A stretch of DNA of 64,000 nucleotides from Polaribacter sp. KT25b (GTDB taxonomy: Bacteria; Bacteroidota; Bacteroidia; Flavobacteriales; Flavobacteriaceae). The notes under the pieces are model-generated. The model worked only from the letters and a program-made list of their open reading frames with translations. It searched no databases and had not been told where the DNA came from. This document shows, in pieces, positions 35,805 through 44,445 of this stretch. Within the stretch, counting starts at the first letter, position 1, and each line of letters begins with the position of its first letter. Location: NCBI RefSeq assembly GCF_900105145.1, contig NZ_LT629752.1, forward strand, positions 3,601,501-3,665,500. The letters are read 5' to 3'. The translations under genes were made by a program, and so were the position numbers.

Positions 35805-36737
35805 ATGAAGACTCTAAAATTACTTTTCGCAATTATTATTACAGGAACTCTTCTTAATTCGTGTACAACAGTATATCAAGATTCTTATTATGAATACGAA
35901 CCAACATTAGAAGAAGTTGTTTCAGAATATGATTTATGGTATGTAGATTATCATAGAACATCTGGAAATGGAGATATTCCTTATGTTTCTAGAGCATTTA
36001 CTTTATCATTTATCAACGGAGTTTTATACGCTAATAATAACATTGTTGATATTGGAAAAACGGGAAATGGTTTAGGAATTGATGTTGGAACATACAATAC
36101 TTTTAGTGGTTTACTAAAAACGAATCATGATCTAGATGGTGTAAATAATTTTGAAGTTACCATTCTATCTAACAACGAAATTAGATTATACAACCAAAGA
36201 CAAAATGTGAACTATTATTTAATAGGCTACAATATTAACAATTTTGATTATGATAAATTGTTCTATGAAAACATAGAATATTTTTTACAAGAATACATTG
36301 CTTGGGAAAATACAGATGTATTTGGCGGAACTCCAAATGCTTTTGATAATGAACATTTTTTAGCTTTTACTCCAGAAAATATAACAACGTTTTATAGTTC
36401 TCAAGATAACTTTGGCACACAAGTTGATTATATTAATTGGGATTATATAGGTGGATATGAAGTGTATGATGTTACTGGTTATGAAGACCTAAAATTTTTA
36501 ACACTTAATTATGATGGCGGAGATATAGAAGAATTTGAATTGAGCGTTATCAATGATAGTAAGATTCGTTTGTATCATATAAACTCAGACACGACATACG
36601 ATTTTTCTGGTAGAGGATTTGTACAGTATTTAAAAGGTGAAAAAAATGTTAAAACTGAAACACCAACTGTAAGAAACAACAACAGAAAACGTACTAAAGT
36701 AGAAAGAAAGACAAAGATTAGAAGAAATTTAAAATAA
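35805..36737 (+). CDS. Conserved flavobacterial lipoprotein (often mis-called NaMN adenylyltransferase)
   Basis: The 310-residue protein has a lipoprotein signal (LLNSC, C20) and a beta-rich mature part with repeated hydrophobic-aromatic blocks such as YDLWYVDYHRTSGNGDIP, GKTGNGLGIDVGTYNT and YFLQEYIAWE. A basic C-terminal tail follows. I recognise this family from many Flavobacteriia, where it is often labelled 'nicotinic acid mononucleotide adenyltransferase'. It has no HxGH nucleotidyltransferase motif and is a lipoprotein, so that label cannot be right. Function is unknown. It stands alone and has a strong terminator. Confidence 0.82.
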   Translation: MKTLKLLFAIIITGTLLNSCTTVYQDSYYEYEPTLEEVVSEYDLWYVDYHRTSGNGDIPYVSRAFTLSFINGVLYANNNIVDIGKTGNGLGIDVGTYNTFSGLLKTNHDLDGVNNFEVTILSNNEIRLYNQRQNVNYYLIGYNINNFDYDKLFYENIEYFLQEYIAWENTDVFGGTPNAFDNEHFLAFTPENITTFYSSQDNFGTQVDYINWDYIGGYEVYDVTGYEDLKFLTLNYDGGDIEEFELSVINDSKIRLYHINSDTTYDFSGRGFVQYLKGEKNVKTETPTVRNNNRKRTKVERKTKIRRNLK

Positions 36738-36790
36738 GTTTGGTTAGTTGATTTTTGGTTGGTTATTTCTCAATAACCAATTGAAAGGAG

Positions 36791-36817
36791 AACCGTCCTG
36801 AGGAGGACGGTTTTTTC
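36791..36817 (+). terminator. GC-rich terminator
   Basis: AACCGTCCT and AGGACGGTT form a perfect 9-bp stem around GAGG, and a run of T follows. It is the most GC-rich hairpin of this type in the window. Confidence 0.85.
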
Positions 36818-36911
36818 TTTGCTTATTATTGATGAAAAAATATTGATTTATAAACAAAATAAACCGCTAGTTTTCATAATTTTAAGCACTAGAAAAACAA
36901 TACTAAAATTA

Positions 36912-37664
36912 ATGAAAAAAACAGCATTTATAACTGGCGCAACTTCAGGAATTGGTAAAGCTACCGCAGAATTGTTTGCCAAAAATAATATCAGATTAAT
37001 TCTTTGTGGAAGAAGGTCAGCACGGTTAGAAAAACTCAAAGAAGAATTAAGTAAACTTACAAAAGTAATAACACTGCAATTTGATGTTTCTAAAAGAGAA
37101 GAAGTTGCAACTGCAATCAATTCACTTCCAGAAAACTTTAAGGAAATAGATATTTTGATTAATAATGCAGGAAATGCACATGGCTTATCAAGTATTCAAG
37201 ATGGCCATTTAGATGATTGGGATGCAATGTTAGATATTAACGTAAAAGGTTTGTTGTATGTTTCTAAAGCAATCATTCCAAAAATGGTTTCAAATAATAA
37301 CGGATTTATTGTAAATATTGGCTCAATTGCTGCAAAAGCTGTATATCCTAATGGAAATGTATATTGTGCATCAAAACATGCTGTAGATGCTTTAAATAAA
37401 GCCATGAGAATTGATTTAAACAAACATAACATTCGTGTTTCTGCAATTCATCCAGGTGCTGTAGAAACTGAGTTTTCTGATGTTCGTTTTAAAGGTGACA
37501 CAGAAAAAGCAAAAACCGTTTATGCGGGTTATAAAGCTTTGCAAGCAGAAGATATTGCAGATATCATTCATTTTGTGGTAACAAGACCTTATCACGTAAA
37601 TATTGAAGATTTAGTGGTGTATCCAACAGCACAAGCAACAGCAACAATTTTAAATAGAAATTAA
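36912..37664 (+). CDS. Short-chain dehydrogenase/reductase (YdfG-like)
   Basis: From the ATG at 36912 the product is 250 residues with the SDR cofactor motif TGATSGIG (about residues 8-15), a D in LQFDVSKRE, the NNAG motif, catalytic serine in IVNIGSIAA, and YCASK. The pattern fits NADP-dependent 3-hydroxy acid or serine dehydrogenases of the YdfG type. The frame is open 31 codons further upstream, but those residues do not fit the family. The stop abuts the aldo/keto reductase start, so the two reductases are co-translated. Confidence 0.9.
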   Translation: MKKTAFITGATSGIGKATAELFAKNNIRLILCGRRSARLEKLKEELSKLTKVITLQFDVSKREEVATAINSLPENFKEIDILINNAGNAHGLSSIQDGHLDDWDAMLDINVKGLLYVSKAIIPKMVSNNNGFIVNIGSIAAKAVYPNGNVYCASKHAVDALNKAMRIDLNKHNIRVSAIHPGAVETEFSDVRFKGDTEKAKTVYAGYKALQAEDIADIIHFVVTRPYHVNIEDLVVYPTAQATATILNRN

Positions 37665-38528
37665 ATGCCAACATCAGAAATAATAATTGGATGTATGTCT
37701 TGGGGAAAATGGGGAAAACAATTTTCTACCAAAGAACAAGTTGAACTAATTCAGTTTTGTTTAGAAAACGGGAATTCAACTTTTGATCATGCAGATATTT
37801 ATGGCGATTATTCTACGGAAGCCGAATTTGGAAAAGCGTTTGTGGAAAGTGGAATTGCTCGTGAAGATATTCAGTTAATTTCTAAATGTGGTATCCAACT
37901 TGTTGGCGAAGCTAGAAACAATAAATTAAAGCATTATAATTATGCTAAAGAATATATTATTTGGAGTGTAGAAAATTCTTTACAAAATTTTAAAACTGAT
38001 TATTTAGACACGCTTTTATTGCACAGACCAAGTCCGTTAATGCAACCTGATGAAATTGCAGAAGCTATTTCTGAATTGAAAGAAAGTGGTAAAATAATAA
38101 ATTTTGGAGTTTCAAACTTTACACCTTCTCAGGTTGATTTAATTGCTGATAAAATTCCGGTTTCTATAAATCAAATAGAATTTTCTTTAACACATTATGC
38201 TGCAATGCAAAATGGCAGTTTAGATCAAATGTTACAGAAACAAATTCAGCCAATGTGTTGGAGTCCTTTAGGAAATGTTTTTAAAAATGAAACTCCTCAA
38301 TCTTTTAGAATAAGAAAAATTCTAAACATTTTATCAAAAAAATATGCAGTTTCTAATGATGTGCTTTTATTGGCTTGGATTTTAAAACATCCAGCAAAAA
38401 TTTATCCAGTTATTGGTACTACAAATAAAGAACGAATCTTAAATGCAAATAAAGCTTTAGAAATTGATTTAGATTTACAAGATTGGTTTTTACTTTTAGA
38501 AGCAAGTAAAGGAGAAGAAATGCCATAA
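37665..38528 (+). CDS. Aldo/keto reductase
   Basis: The 287-residue TIM-barrel protein shows the family signature FDHADIYGDYSTEAEFGKAF with catalytic D and Y, the lysine in LISKCGIQL, and a histidine in LDTLLLHRPSPL. The C-terminal VIGTTNKERI binds NADPH. It resembles the YdhF subgroup. The start codon directly follows the SDR stop, and the AlbA_2-domain gene follows after 3 bp. The substrate is unknown. Confidence 0.92.
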   Translation: MPTSEIIIGCMSWGKWGKQFSTKEQVELIQFCLENGNSTFDHADIYGDYSTEAEFGKAFVESGIAREDIQLISKCGIQLVGEARNNKLKHYNYAKEYIIWSVENSLQNFKTDYLDTLLLHRPSPLMQPDEIAEAISELKESGKIINFGVSNFTPSQVDLIADKIPVSINQIEFSLTHYAAMQNGSLDQMLQKQIQPMCWSPLGNVFKNETPQSFRIRKILNILSKKYAVSNDVLLLAWILKHPAKIYPVIGTTNKERILNANKALEIDLDLQDWFLLLEASKGEEMP

Positions 38529-38531
38529 AAA

Positions 38532-39671
38532 ATGATTAACAAACGCTTACTTATTAAAAATCTACTTTCTCACAATGATGAGAACAGTTTTTATGATAAA
38601 AAGCAAAAATTATCATTAAGTACAAAAGATGGAAAAGCAAAGTTTTTAAAGCATATTTGTGCGCTTTCAAATTCAAATCCAGAAAATAATTCTTACATCG
38701 TAATTGGTATTGAAGACGAGGAAAACAAGATTATTGGTGTAGATTTTTATGATGATAGCAAAATTCAAAATTTGGTAAATGCATATTTAAAAAATCCACC
38801 AAAAATTGAGTATGAAAATGTTCCTTTTCCAAGATTACCTCGTCATAAAGTAATTGGTTTGGTAACTATTCATCCAAATAATAAAATAACATCACTTTTA
38901 AAAAATGCTTGGAAATATAGAAAAGGAACCACTTTTTATAGACGAGGAAGCAACTCAATACCAGCAAATTCAAATTTTGAGTTACTAAACACCAACAAAG
39001 AAATTGTTGCTGCTATAGAAAAAAATGCACGTAATAATATCGAATTAACTTTAGATGGCGTTTTCGATTTTATTAATAATCACAAAACAGAATACAACCC
39101 AAAATACAAAGTTTTTAATGAACAGTTTGTGTTGTGTTGGGCAGGAGAAAAGAAAGTTTTAAATGGTGAAGAATTCTTTTCTAGAGTAGATATTGAATTG
39201 ATAAACGAGCAAGTAAAACTATTTTTTTCTGCTTTAGATGATGTTCAAATTAGTTTTAATAACCATTCATTTATTGTAACAGAATTCATTTATTTAGGTC
39301 TAGAAAAGCAAGAGAAATTGTATCCGTTAGAAAAAACGATTATCAATTTTAAAAATAATGGAAAGCATGATATTATTAAAGAATTCTTGTTTCAACCACC
39401 AAAATTTGATGGAACAATAATTCAGCATATTTTTTTAAATAATAAGGCAATCATCAAAAAAATTGAAAAAGGAATTCCACTTTCTGTAACAGAACATGAA
39501 GATGTTTTACGATTACCAACCAATTCTTTAATCTGTTTTTTATATGGTTTTTTAGATGCTGCAGATCTGCTAAAAAATGCCAAAGACTACATCAAAAACT
39601 TAGATGATAAAACAACTTATATCTCTTATAAAGAGGCACTGAGAGTAATTAGAAAAGTGAAGTATGGTTAG
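38532..39671 (+). CDS. AlbA_2 (Schlafen-like) domain protein
   Basis: The 379-residue protein begins with an AlbA_2-type domain: FLKHICALSNSNPENNSYIVIGIEDEENKIIGV (quoted here only as the segment near residues 35-67) ends in the typical IGVD turn, and KGTTFYRRGSNS follows at about 135-146. In this family the domain is found in putative transcriptional regulators and nucleic-acid-binding proteins. The remaining 230 residues are unrecognised. It is the third gene of the reductase run. Its stop is 5 bp before a hairpin element at 39677, which may have served as a recombination site. Confidence 0.75.
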   Translation: MINKRLLIKNLLSHNDENSFYDKKQKLSLSTKDGKAKFLKHICALSNSNPENNSYIVIGIEDEENKIIGVDFYDDSKIQNLVNAYLKNPPKIEYENVPFPRLPRHKVIGLVTIHPNNKITSLLKNAWKYRKGTTFYRRGSNSIPANSNFELLNTNKEIVAAIEKNARNNIELTLDGVFDFINNHKTEYNPKYKVFNEQFVLCWAGEKKVLNGEEFFSRVDIELINEQVKLFFSALDDVQISFNNHSFIVTEFIYLGLEKQEKLYPLEKTIINFKNNGKHDIIKEFLFQPPKFDGTIIQHIFLNNKAIIKKIEKGIPLSVTEHEDVLRLPTNSLICFLYGFLDAADLLKNAKDYIKNLDDKTTYISYKEALRVIRKVKYG

Positions 39672-39676
39672 AGAAG

Positions 39677-39818
39677 TTCGTTTAACGGTATAGTGTATGA
39701 TTTCGTTGCATGTTTAAGCACTAAAGTTAGCAAATAAATCACCGATAGAAAGTCCGCGAGGACTTTCGTAAGTAGGCTTTAACTAGCAATGAATTATACA
39801 CATTGTTGTACACAGTAC
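39677..39818 (+). repeat. Left hairpin element with recombination-site-like ends
   Basis: The element begins TTCGTTTAAC (39677-39686) and ends GTTGTACACAGTAC (39805-39818). Inside are imperfect inverted arms (39693-39709 and 39786-39801, GTGTATGATTTCGTTGC against GCAATGAATTATACAC) and an apical 8-bp perfect hairpin with a GCGA loop (39748-39767). The same ends occur inverted at 40838-40899. The layout recalls integron attC sites (GTTTAAC fits RYYYAAC), but the other end does not fit GTTRRRY exactly. Confidence 0.6.
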
Positions 39819-39820
39819 TT

Positions 39821-40360
39821 TTATTTCCATTTTTTTATTAATTCAGTCACACCTTTTTTAATTCCGTCATAAAAGTCTCCATTTTTAAATTCGGGAATTA
39901 TGGTTTCTTCAATTACGTTTTTACAGATTTCGTCCGTCAAAATCAGTTCCGTTCCTGTTCCAGTTGCAATTCCGATTTGTCGACAAGGATTGCATACAAC
40001 TATTGTCAATCCGTTATTTTTTTCCGCATTTCCAATTCCCCATTCGTTTCCTATGTCAACAGCATATTTTTGGATATTTTGATATGGTTTTATGCTGTCA
40101 ATTGTTATGATAACGATTTGTCTCGTAGTTTCAATATCATAGTAATAAAGCAATTTCGATAATTCAGTACGCTGTAATTCTGTGAATACTTTCCCATAAT
40201 CGTTTATAATTCCAATTGGTTTAGGAAAAGTACTTTTTATCGTTCCTGAAGATTCAACTTCAGTTTTTGATTCTTTAGTTTCTATTTCCTGTGCTGAACC
40301 CTTACAAGAAAGAAAATTCAAGGTTAGAAATAGGATTAATATTTTAGTTCCGATTTTCAT
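39821..40360 (-). CDS. TPM-domain lipoprotein
   Basis: From the ATG at 40360 the product is 179 residues with a lipoprotein signal (LNFLSC, C19). The mature part is a TPM domain: IINDYGKVFTELQRTELSKL at its start, then IGNEWGIGNAEKNNGLTIVV and IPEFKNGDFYDGI. TPM domains are found in periplasmic and thylakoid proteins, some with phosphatase activity. The start overlaps the SRPBCC stop as ATGA. Both genes look somewhat richer in G and C than their neighbours by eye, consistent with transfer of the module between two inverted repeats. Confidence 0.82.
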   Translation of the reverse strand: MKIGTKILILFLTLNFLSCKGSAQEIETKESKTEVESSGTIKSTFPKPIGIINDYGKVFTELQRTELSKLLYYYDIETTRQIVIITIDSIKPYQNIQKYAVDIGNEWGIGNAEKNNGLTIVVCNPCRQIGIATGTGTELILTDEICKNVIEETIIPEFKNGDFYDGIKKGVTELIKKWK

Positions 40361-40830
40361 TTTATCACTTCTTTCCATTTGTCAGATTCCGCAAACTCTT
40401 TTACAATTCGGTTTCTTTCAGTTAGTAATTCAGTCATATATTTTTCCAGAAAGAGTTTGTCCGCTAACTTTCCTAAAATTCCAAAAGGTGATTTATAATC
40501 GAAAAAGTCGGTCATCAAAGTTCCACCATTCGATTCAGCAAAGTGATGTTCGTGTTTAAATTCCGCAAATGCTCCTTTAACCATTTCGTCCGCAAAGTAA
40601 TTCGGTTTATCAAATTCCGTTATTTTGGAAGTTAGTTTTTGATAGATTCCAAAGTGTTTTGCTCGCCAAGTTACGCTTTCATCTATTCCAATTAATCCAC
40701 TTGTTTTTCCAGCGATTGCTTCTTCATTAGTTTGTTCGGTCGATATTTTGTGCAAATCGATACTTCGAGATAGGTCAAACACGATATTTCTATCAGCTTT
40801 TATTTCAGTTTGAAGTTCAATTCTCGGCAT
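40357..40830 (-). CDS. SRPBCC-family protein
   Basis: The 157-residue soluble protein fits the SRPBCC (START/Bet v 1-like) fold: MPRIELQTEIKADRNIVFDL gives the first strand and helix, and the C-terminal helix is LLTERNRIVKEFAES. Such proteins bind hydrophobic ligands, and homologues are labelled 'cell division protein' or 'SRPBCC'. It is the first of two genes in the inverted-repeat-bounded module. The ATG is only 8 bp inside the right element and no consensus promoter is visible within the module. Confidence 0.82.
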   Translation of the reverse strand: MPRIELQTEIKADRNIVFDLSRSIDLHKISTEQTNEEAIAGKTSGLIGIDESVTWRAKHFGIYQKLTSKITEFDKPNYFADEMVKGAFAEFKHEHHFAESNGGTLMTDFFDYKSPFGILGKLADKLFLEKYMTELLTERNRIVKEFAESDKWKEVIK

Positions 40831-40837
40831 TTTTCGG

Positions 40838-40899
40838 GTATTGTGTACAACTATAATGATAAGCTAAGTTTTAATTTATTTTATCATAAGTTAAACGAA
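40838..40899 (-). repeat. Right hairpin element, inverted relative to the left one
   Basis: Read on the minus strand it begins TTCGTTTAAC (plus 40890-40899) and ends GTTGTACACAATAC (plus 40838-40851). These match the left element at 10 of 10 and 13 of 14 positions. The interior differs and is shorter: it has a 7-bp stem TTATCAT/ATGATAA (40881-40887 with 40856-40862). Shared ends with unrelated interiors and a hairpin between are the layout of attC-like sites. Confidence 0.6.
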
Positions 40900-40928
40900 G
40901 TTAGCGGTTTTTTTTGAGAAGGTCAAGT

Positions 40929-42119
40929 TTACACAAAACTCAACTTAGAAAAAGATTTATTTAGAATAGAAACATCATCAACTTGCAACCATTTATCTAA
41001 AATGGTTGCATAAATTTCTCTAAAATCTATCTCGTATTTTAGGTTTCCATTTTTATCTAAATCTCCTAAATTTGGTAAGTTATTATACAAACCTTGTTTC
41101 TTTAAGTTATTTCCCATCACAAACACATTATTTGCGGTTCCGTGATCTGTACCTTTAGATTCATTTTGTTTTACACGTCTACCAAACTCAGAAAAAGTAA
41201 GAATAATAACATCATCAAAAGCATTATTTTTTTCTAAATCGTTTACAAAAACCTCCATGCTTTCTGCATAAATTTTTAATAATCTTTCTTGTGTTCCTGC
41301 TTGATTTGCGTGTGTATCAAAGCCGCTTAAACCTGCATAATACACTTGCGTTTCTAAGCCAGAATTTATAAACTCAGCAATCGTTTTTAGCTGTCTACCA
41401 AAAATATTTTTAGGATAATCTGAACTAGAAGATTTTGTTTTACTTTTTTCGAAAATATGTTTTGCAGATGATTTTGCATCAATCATAGTATTGTATAAAT
41501 ATCCTAAATTATGTTCATTTAAATGCGCATCAGAATAACTCTTTATAACATTATTAAAAAATGGTTCGCGCATCGATTTATAAAACAAATTAGGATCTGT
41601 TATTGCCAAGCCATTTTGGGTTTTTCCTTTTAGCATTAAAGACAAACTTTCATCAACTTCAATGGCATTATAAGGGTTTCCTTTTGTGTAATCTAAATAT
41701 CTGCCAACCCAACCATTTTGCAAATATTCATTGCTATCACTGGCAGTTTGCCAAATATCTGTAGCTCTAAAATGAGACAAATTTGGGTTCGGATATCCAA
41801 CATTATTTATAATACTTACAAAACCTTTATTGTATAAATCTTGTAATGGTTTTAAGCTTTTATGAAGCCCAACTTCATCAGAAATTCTAAATAAATCGTT
41901 TTGCTTTAGAGCAATATTATTTCTTTGCTGATAATAAATATCGTTGTTAAAAGGTACAACAGTATTTAAACCATCATTACCACCTTTTAACTGAATAATT
42001 ACTACTTTTTTATTGCTAAAAGCTTTCATTGTATTGTTCTCAAAAGCTTTTAGAAACTGCGGAACAAAAAACATTCCGGATGCAAAAGTAGTTTGTTTTA
42101 AAAAATCTCTACGTTTCAT
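40929..42119 (-). CDS. DUF1501 domain protein
   Basis: The 396-residue protein starts MKRRDFLKQTTFASGMFF, a Tat-like or signal sequence of the type often seen in DUF1501 proteins. The core has FQLKGGNDGLNTV-like KGGNDGLNTVVPF, and DHGTANNVFVMG near the C-terminus, typical of this sulfatase-related family. It is paired with the DUF1800 gene, 12 bp away, as in many Bacteroidota. The pair is thought to act in the periplasm but the function is unproven. Its stop is 29 bp from the right hairpin element. Confidence 0.9.
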   Translation of the reverse strand: MKRRDFLKQTTFASGMFFVPQFLKAFENNTMKAFSNKKVVIIQLKGGNDGLNTVVPFNNDIYYQQRNNIALKQNDLFRISDEVGLHKSLKPLQDLYNKGFVSIINNVGYPNPNLSHFRATDIWQTASDSNEYLQNGWVGRYLDYTKGNPYNAIEVDESLSLMLKGKTQNGLAITDPNLFYKSMREPFFNNVIKSYSDAHLNEHNLGYLYNTMIDAKSSAKHIFEKSKTKSSSSDYPKNIFGRQLKTIAEFINSGLETQVYYAGLSGFDTHANQAGTQERLLKIYAESMEVFVNDLEKNNAFDDVIILTFSEFGRRVKQNESKGTDHGTANNVFVMGNNLKKQGLYNNLPNLGDLDKNGNLKYEIDFREIYATILDKWLQVDDVSILNKSFSKLSFV

Positions 42120-42131
42120 AAATGATAAAAA

Positions 42132-43505
42132 TTAGCAAAGTTGATATTCTGGTAAACTCATTAATTGTACACAAAAATCTTGCTTTGGCATTTGCATATT
42201 ATTCATTAACATTTTTGATGTTCCAAGATTTAATTTTGTGGTAATTACATGCTTAATCAATTCTTGATGAGAACTTTTTTTATAGTTTTCATTAAAGGTT
42301 TCCCAATCTGTTTTTGTTTTTATAAATGCTTTTCTACGTAATTTTTTTTCATCAAAATTAGTATCTATAGATTCCTCATCTCCTTTATCAGAATATGTAA
42401 TTTCTGCATTATTTAGTAAAACCGATGGTAAACGCAAACGTGTAACAATTGTATTACTATCAATCCAATTTCTGCCAGTTTTCCAACCTGCAACATTTGG
42501 CGGACTCATTAAAACCTGACCTAATAATTTTTGTAACAATAAAATTTGTTTTGATTTTTCTATCGTATAAGGTACAATTGTGTTGATGCCTATTAAAAAT
42601 TCGATTGGCGATTTTATTTTAGTTCCTATATTTTCATCTGCATAAAACCAATCTGAAAGTAACACAAAACGCATTAAGTTTTCAATATTATAATCTTTAT
42701 AGAAAACTGCTGTCATTTCGTTTATATGATCTTCATTGAGGTTATCATTTACAAAATAAGTATAAATTTTTTCTGATATAAATTTAGCACATTCCTTTTT
42801 CTCTAGAATTAAATCTATAATATCATCTCCTTTAAAATTACCAGATTTTCCAAAAAATGTTTTTTCATTCTCATCATGATTTCTAACTTTAAATGAAAAT
42901 TCTCCTTTAAAATTATGATTATATCCGGTAAAAGCTCTTGCAGATTCTTTAATATCTTGCTCTGTATAATTGTCTTGCCCCAAAGTAAAAAGTTCCATTA
43001 ATTCACGAGCAAAATTCTCATTAGGGCTTTTTTTCTTGTTCTGTTTATTGTTTAAATAACCAAGCATTGCAGCTTCTTTGGCAATAATTTTAGTAAAATC
43101 GCCAAAGTTTCCAAGTGCATTTTTACGCAAAGCATTGTTGTAATTTTCTACAAATAAGATATTTTTACTTTCGCAAACAAAATGATTAGCCCAAAATAAG
43201 GTCATTTTTTCACGTAAAATTTCACTAGGATTTTTTAAACGCTCAACCCAATTTATAGAAAACTCTTGTATTTTTTTTCTGCTGATTTTTTGTAGTTCTC
43301 TTCGCTGTTTTTGATCCTTATAATCTTTAGGAGTTATATTCTTTAAAAAAGAAGTATCAACTGTTAAAAGAGTTGTTTTATCCGAAGAAATAAATAACTC
43401 GTTTATCACATTTTTCTTGCTTTTTTTTGATAAACGCACTAGTTCTTTTGGCGTAATACCAAAACCAACTCTATTATATAAATGCTGTATGTGTGCTGAT
43501 TTCAT
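42132..43505 (-). CDS. DUF1800 domain protein
   Basis: The 457-residue protein begins AHIQHLYNRVGFGITPKEL and shows MTLFWANHFVCESKNILF, NFARELMELFTLGQDNYTE and PPNVAGWKTGRNWI, all conserved in DUF1800. It is co-encoded with the DUF1501 gene that follows by 12 bp. No signal peptide is clear at this start. The molecular function of the family is unknown. Confidence 0.92.
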   Translation of the reverse strand: MKSAHIQHLYNRVGFGITPKELVRLSKKSKKNVINELFISSDKTTLLTVDTSFLKNITPKDYKDQKQRRELQKISRKKIQEFSINWVERLKNPSEILREKMTLFWANHFVCESKNILFVENYNNALRKNALGNFGDFTKIIAKEAAMLGYLNNKQNKKKSPNENFARELMELFTLGQDNYTEQDIKESARAFTGYNHNFKGEFSFKVRNHDENEKTFFGKSGNFKGDDIIDLILEKKECAKFISEKIYTYFVNDNLNEDHINEMTAVFYKDYNIENLMRFVLLSDWFYADENIGTKIKSPIEFLIGINTIVPYTIEKSKQILLLQKLLGQVLMSPPNVAGWKTGRNWIDSNTIVTRLRLPSVLLNNAEITYSDKGDEESIDTNFDEKKLRRKAFIKTKTDWETFNENYKKSSHQELIKHVITTKLNLGTSKMLMNNMQMPKQDFCVQLMSLPEYQLC

Positions 43506-43911
43506 GAGCTTTAGACTAAAATAATTAAAGATAGTTTAATTTTATTATAAAAATATACTTTTAAATAAAACGATACATTTTTAATTTTTGAAAATAAAGA
43601 TTCATTAATTATATACGTTTTATTACATATTTGTCAAAGATTTTATACTTTAACTGACATTTTTACTGATTGGATTATTTTTGATAATATTTTTTTAAAT
43701 TATTTTTAAAAGTTATGTTTCACTACCATCAAAGGGATAGAGAACAATTTTTTAATTTTTATCCTCTTCAATTTATAAGTTTATACATTTTCATACCAGT
43801 TTTTTATCCTTTTGGCTTGATTTTCGCGGTTTGATAATTCATCAGTTAAAATTAAAATATTTGATGTGTAAAAATTATACAAAAAAATATTTTTAAAATA
43901 AATAATACAGT
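43506..43911. other. 406-bp AT-rich gap between divergent genes
   Basis: No open frame of useful length and no tRNA-like fold is seen. A plus-strand TATTTTTG at 43676-43683 fits a -7 box but has no TTG at the right distance and is far from the FKBP gene. The gap must hold promoters for both flanking genes, but I cannot place them reliably. Confidence 0.5.
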
Positions 43912-44340
43912 ATGAGTCAAGTTAAAGAGAACAATACAGTTAAAGTAAACTACACAGGTAAATTAACCGACGGGCAAATTTTTGATACTTCAGAAGGAAG
44001 AGAACCAATACAATTTACTTTAGGTCAAGGACAGATAATTCCTGGTTTTGAAAAAGGGTTGATTGACATGGAGGTTAACGAAAAGAAAACCATTACTATC
44101 GCCAAAGAAGAAGCTTACGGAGAAGTAAATAAAGCTTTAATTCAAGAAGTAAATAAAGCTGATCTTCCACAAGACATGGAACCAAAAGTTGGAATGGGCT
44201 TAGTGTCTAAAACTCCAGACGGACAAGAAATGAACTTAATGGTTGTTGAAGTTAAAGAAGAAACTATTGTTATTGATGGTAATCATCCTTTAGCAGGTAA
44301 AGATTTAGTTTTTGATATTGAAGTTTTAGAAATTTCATAA
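43912..44340 (+). CDS. FKBP-type peptidyl-prolyl isomerase (SlyD-like)
   Basis: The 142-residue cytosolic protein has the FKBP core VKVNYTGKLTDGQIFDTSEG at the N-terminus and IPGFEKGLIDMEVNEKKTIT, with an inserted flap region (about residues 70-120) typical of SlyD. The C-terminal NHPLAGKDLVFDIEVLEI matches the family. The histidine-rich metal-binding tail of E. coli SlyD is absent. It would help protein folding. It is monocistronic and shares a terminator with the convergent aldehyde dehydrogenase gene. Confidence 0.93.
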   Translation: MSQVKENNTVKVNYTGKLTDGQIFDTSEGREPIQFTLGQGQIIPGFEKGLIDMEVNEKKTITIAKEEAYGEVNKALIQEVNKADLPQDMEPKVGMGLVSKTPDGQEMNLMVVEVKEETIVIDGNHPLAGKDLVFDIEVLEIS

Positions 44341-44389
44341 AACGCATTTTTATATAGAAAATTTATATTAAAATAAATACTATTTCATA

Positions 44390-44420
44390 AAAAACCCAAC
44401 TTTTAAAAAGTTGGGTTTTT
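44390..44420. terminator. Bidirectional terminator
   Basis: AAAAACCCAACTTTT and AAAAGTTGGGTTTTT form a long stem with A and T tracts on both sides. It lies between the convergent FKBP and aldehyde dehydrogenase genes and can serve both. Confidence 0.85.
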
Positions 44421-44445
44421 ATATTTTTATAAAATAATTAGTTCA

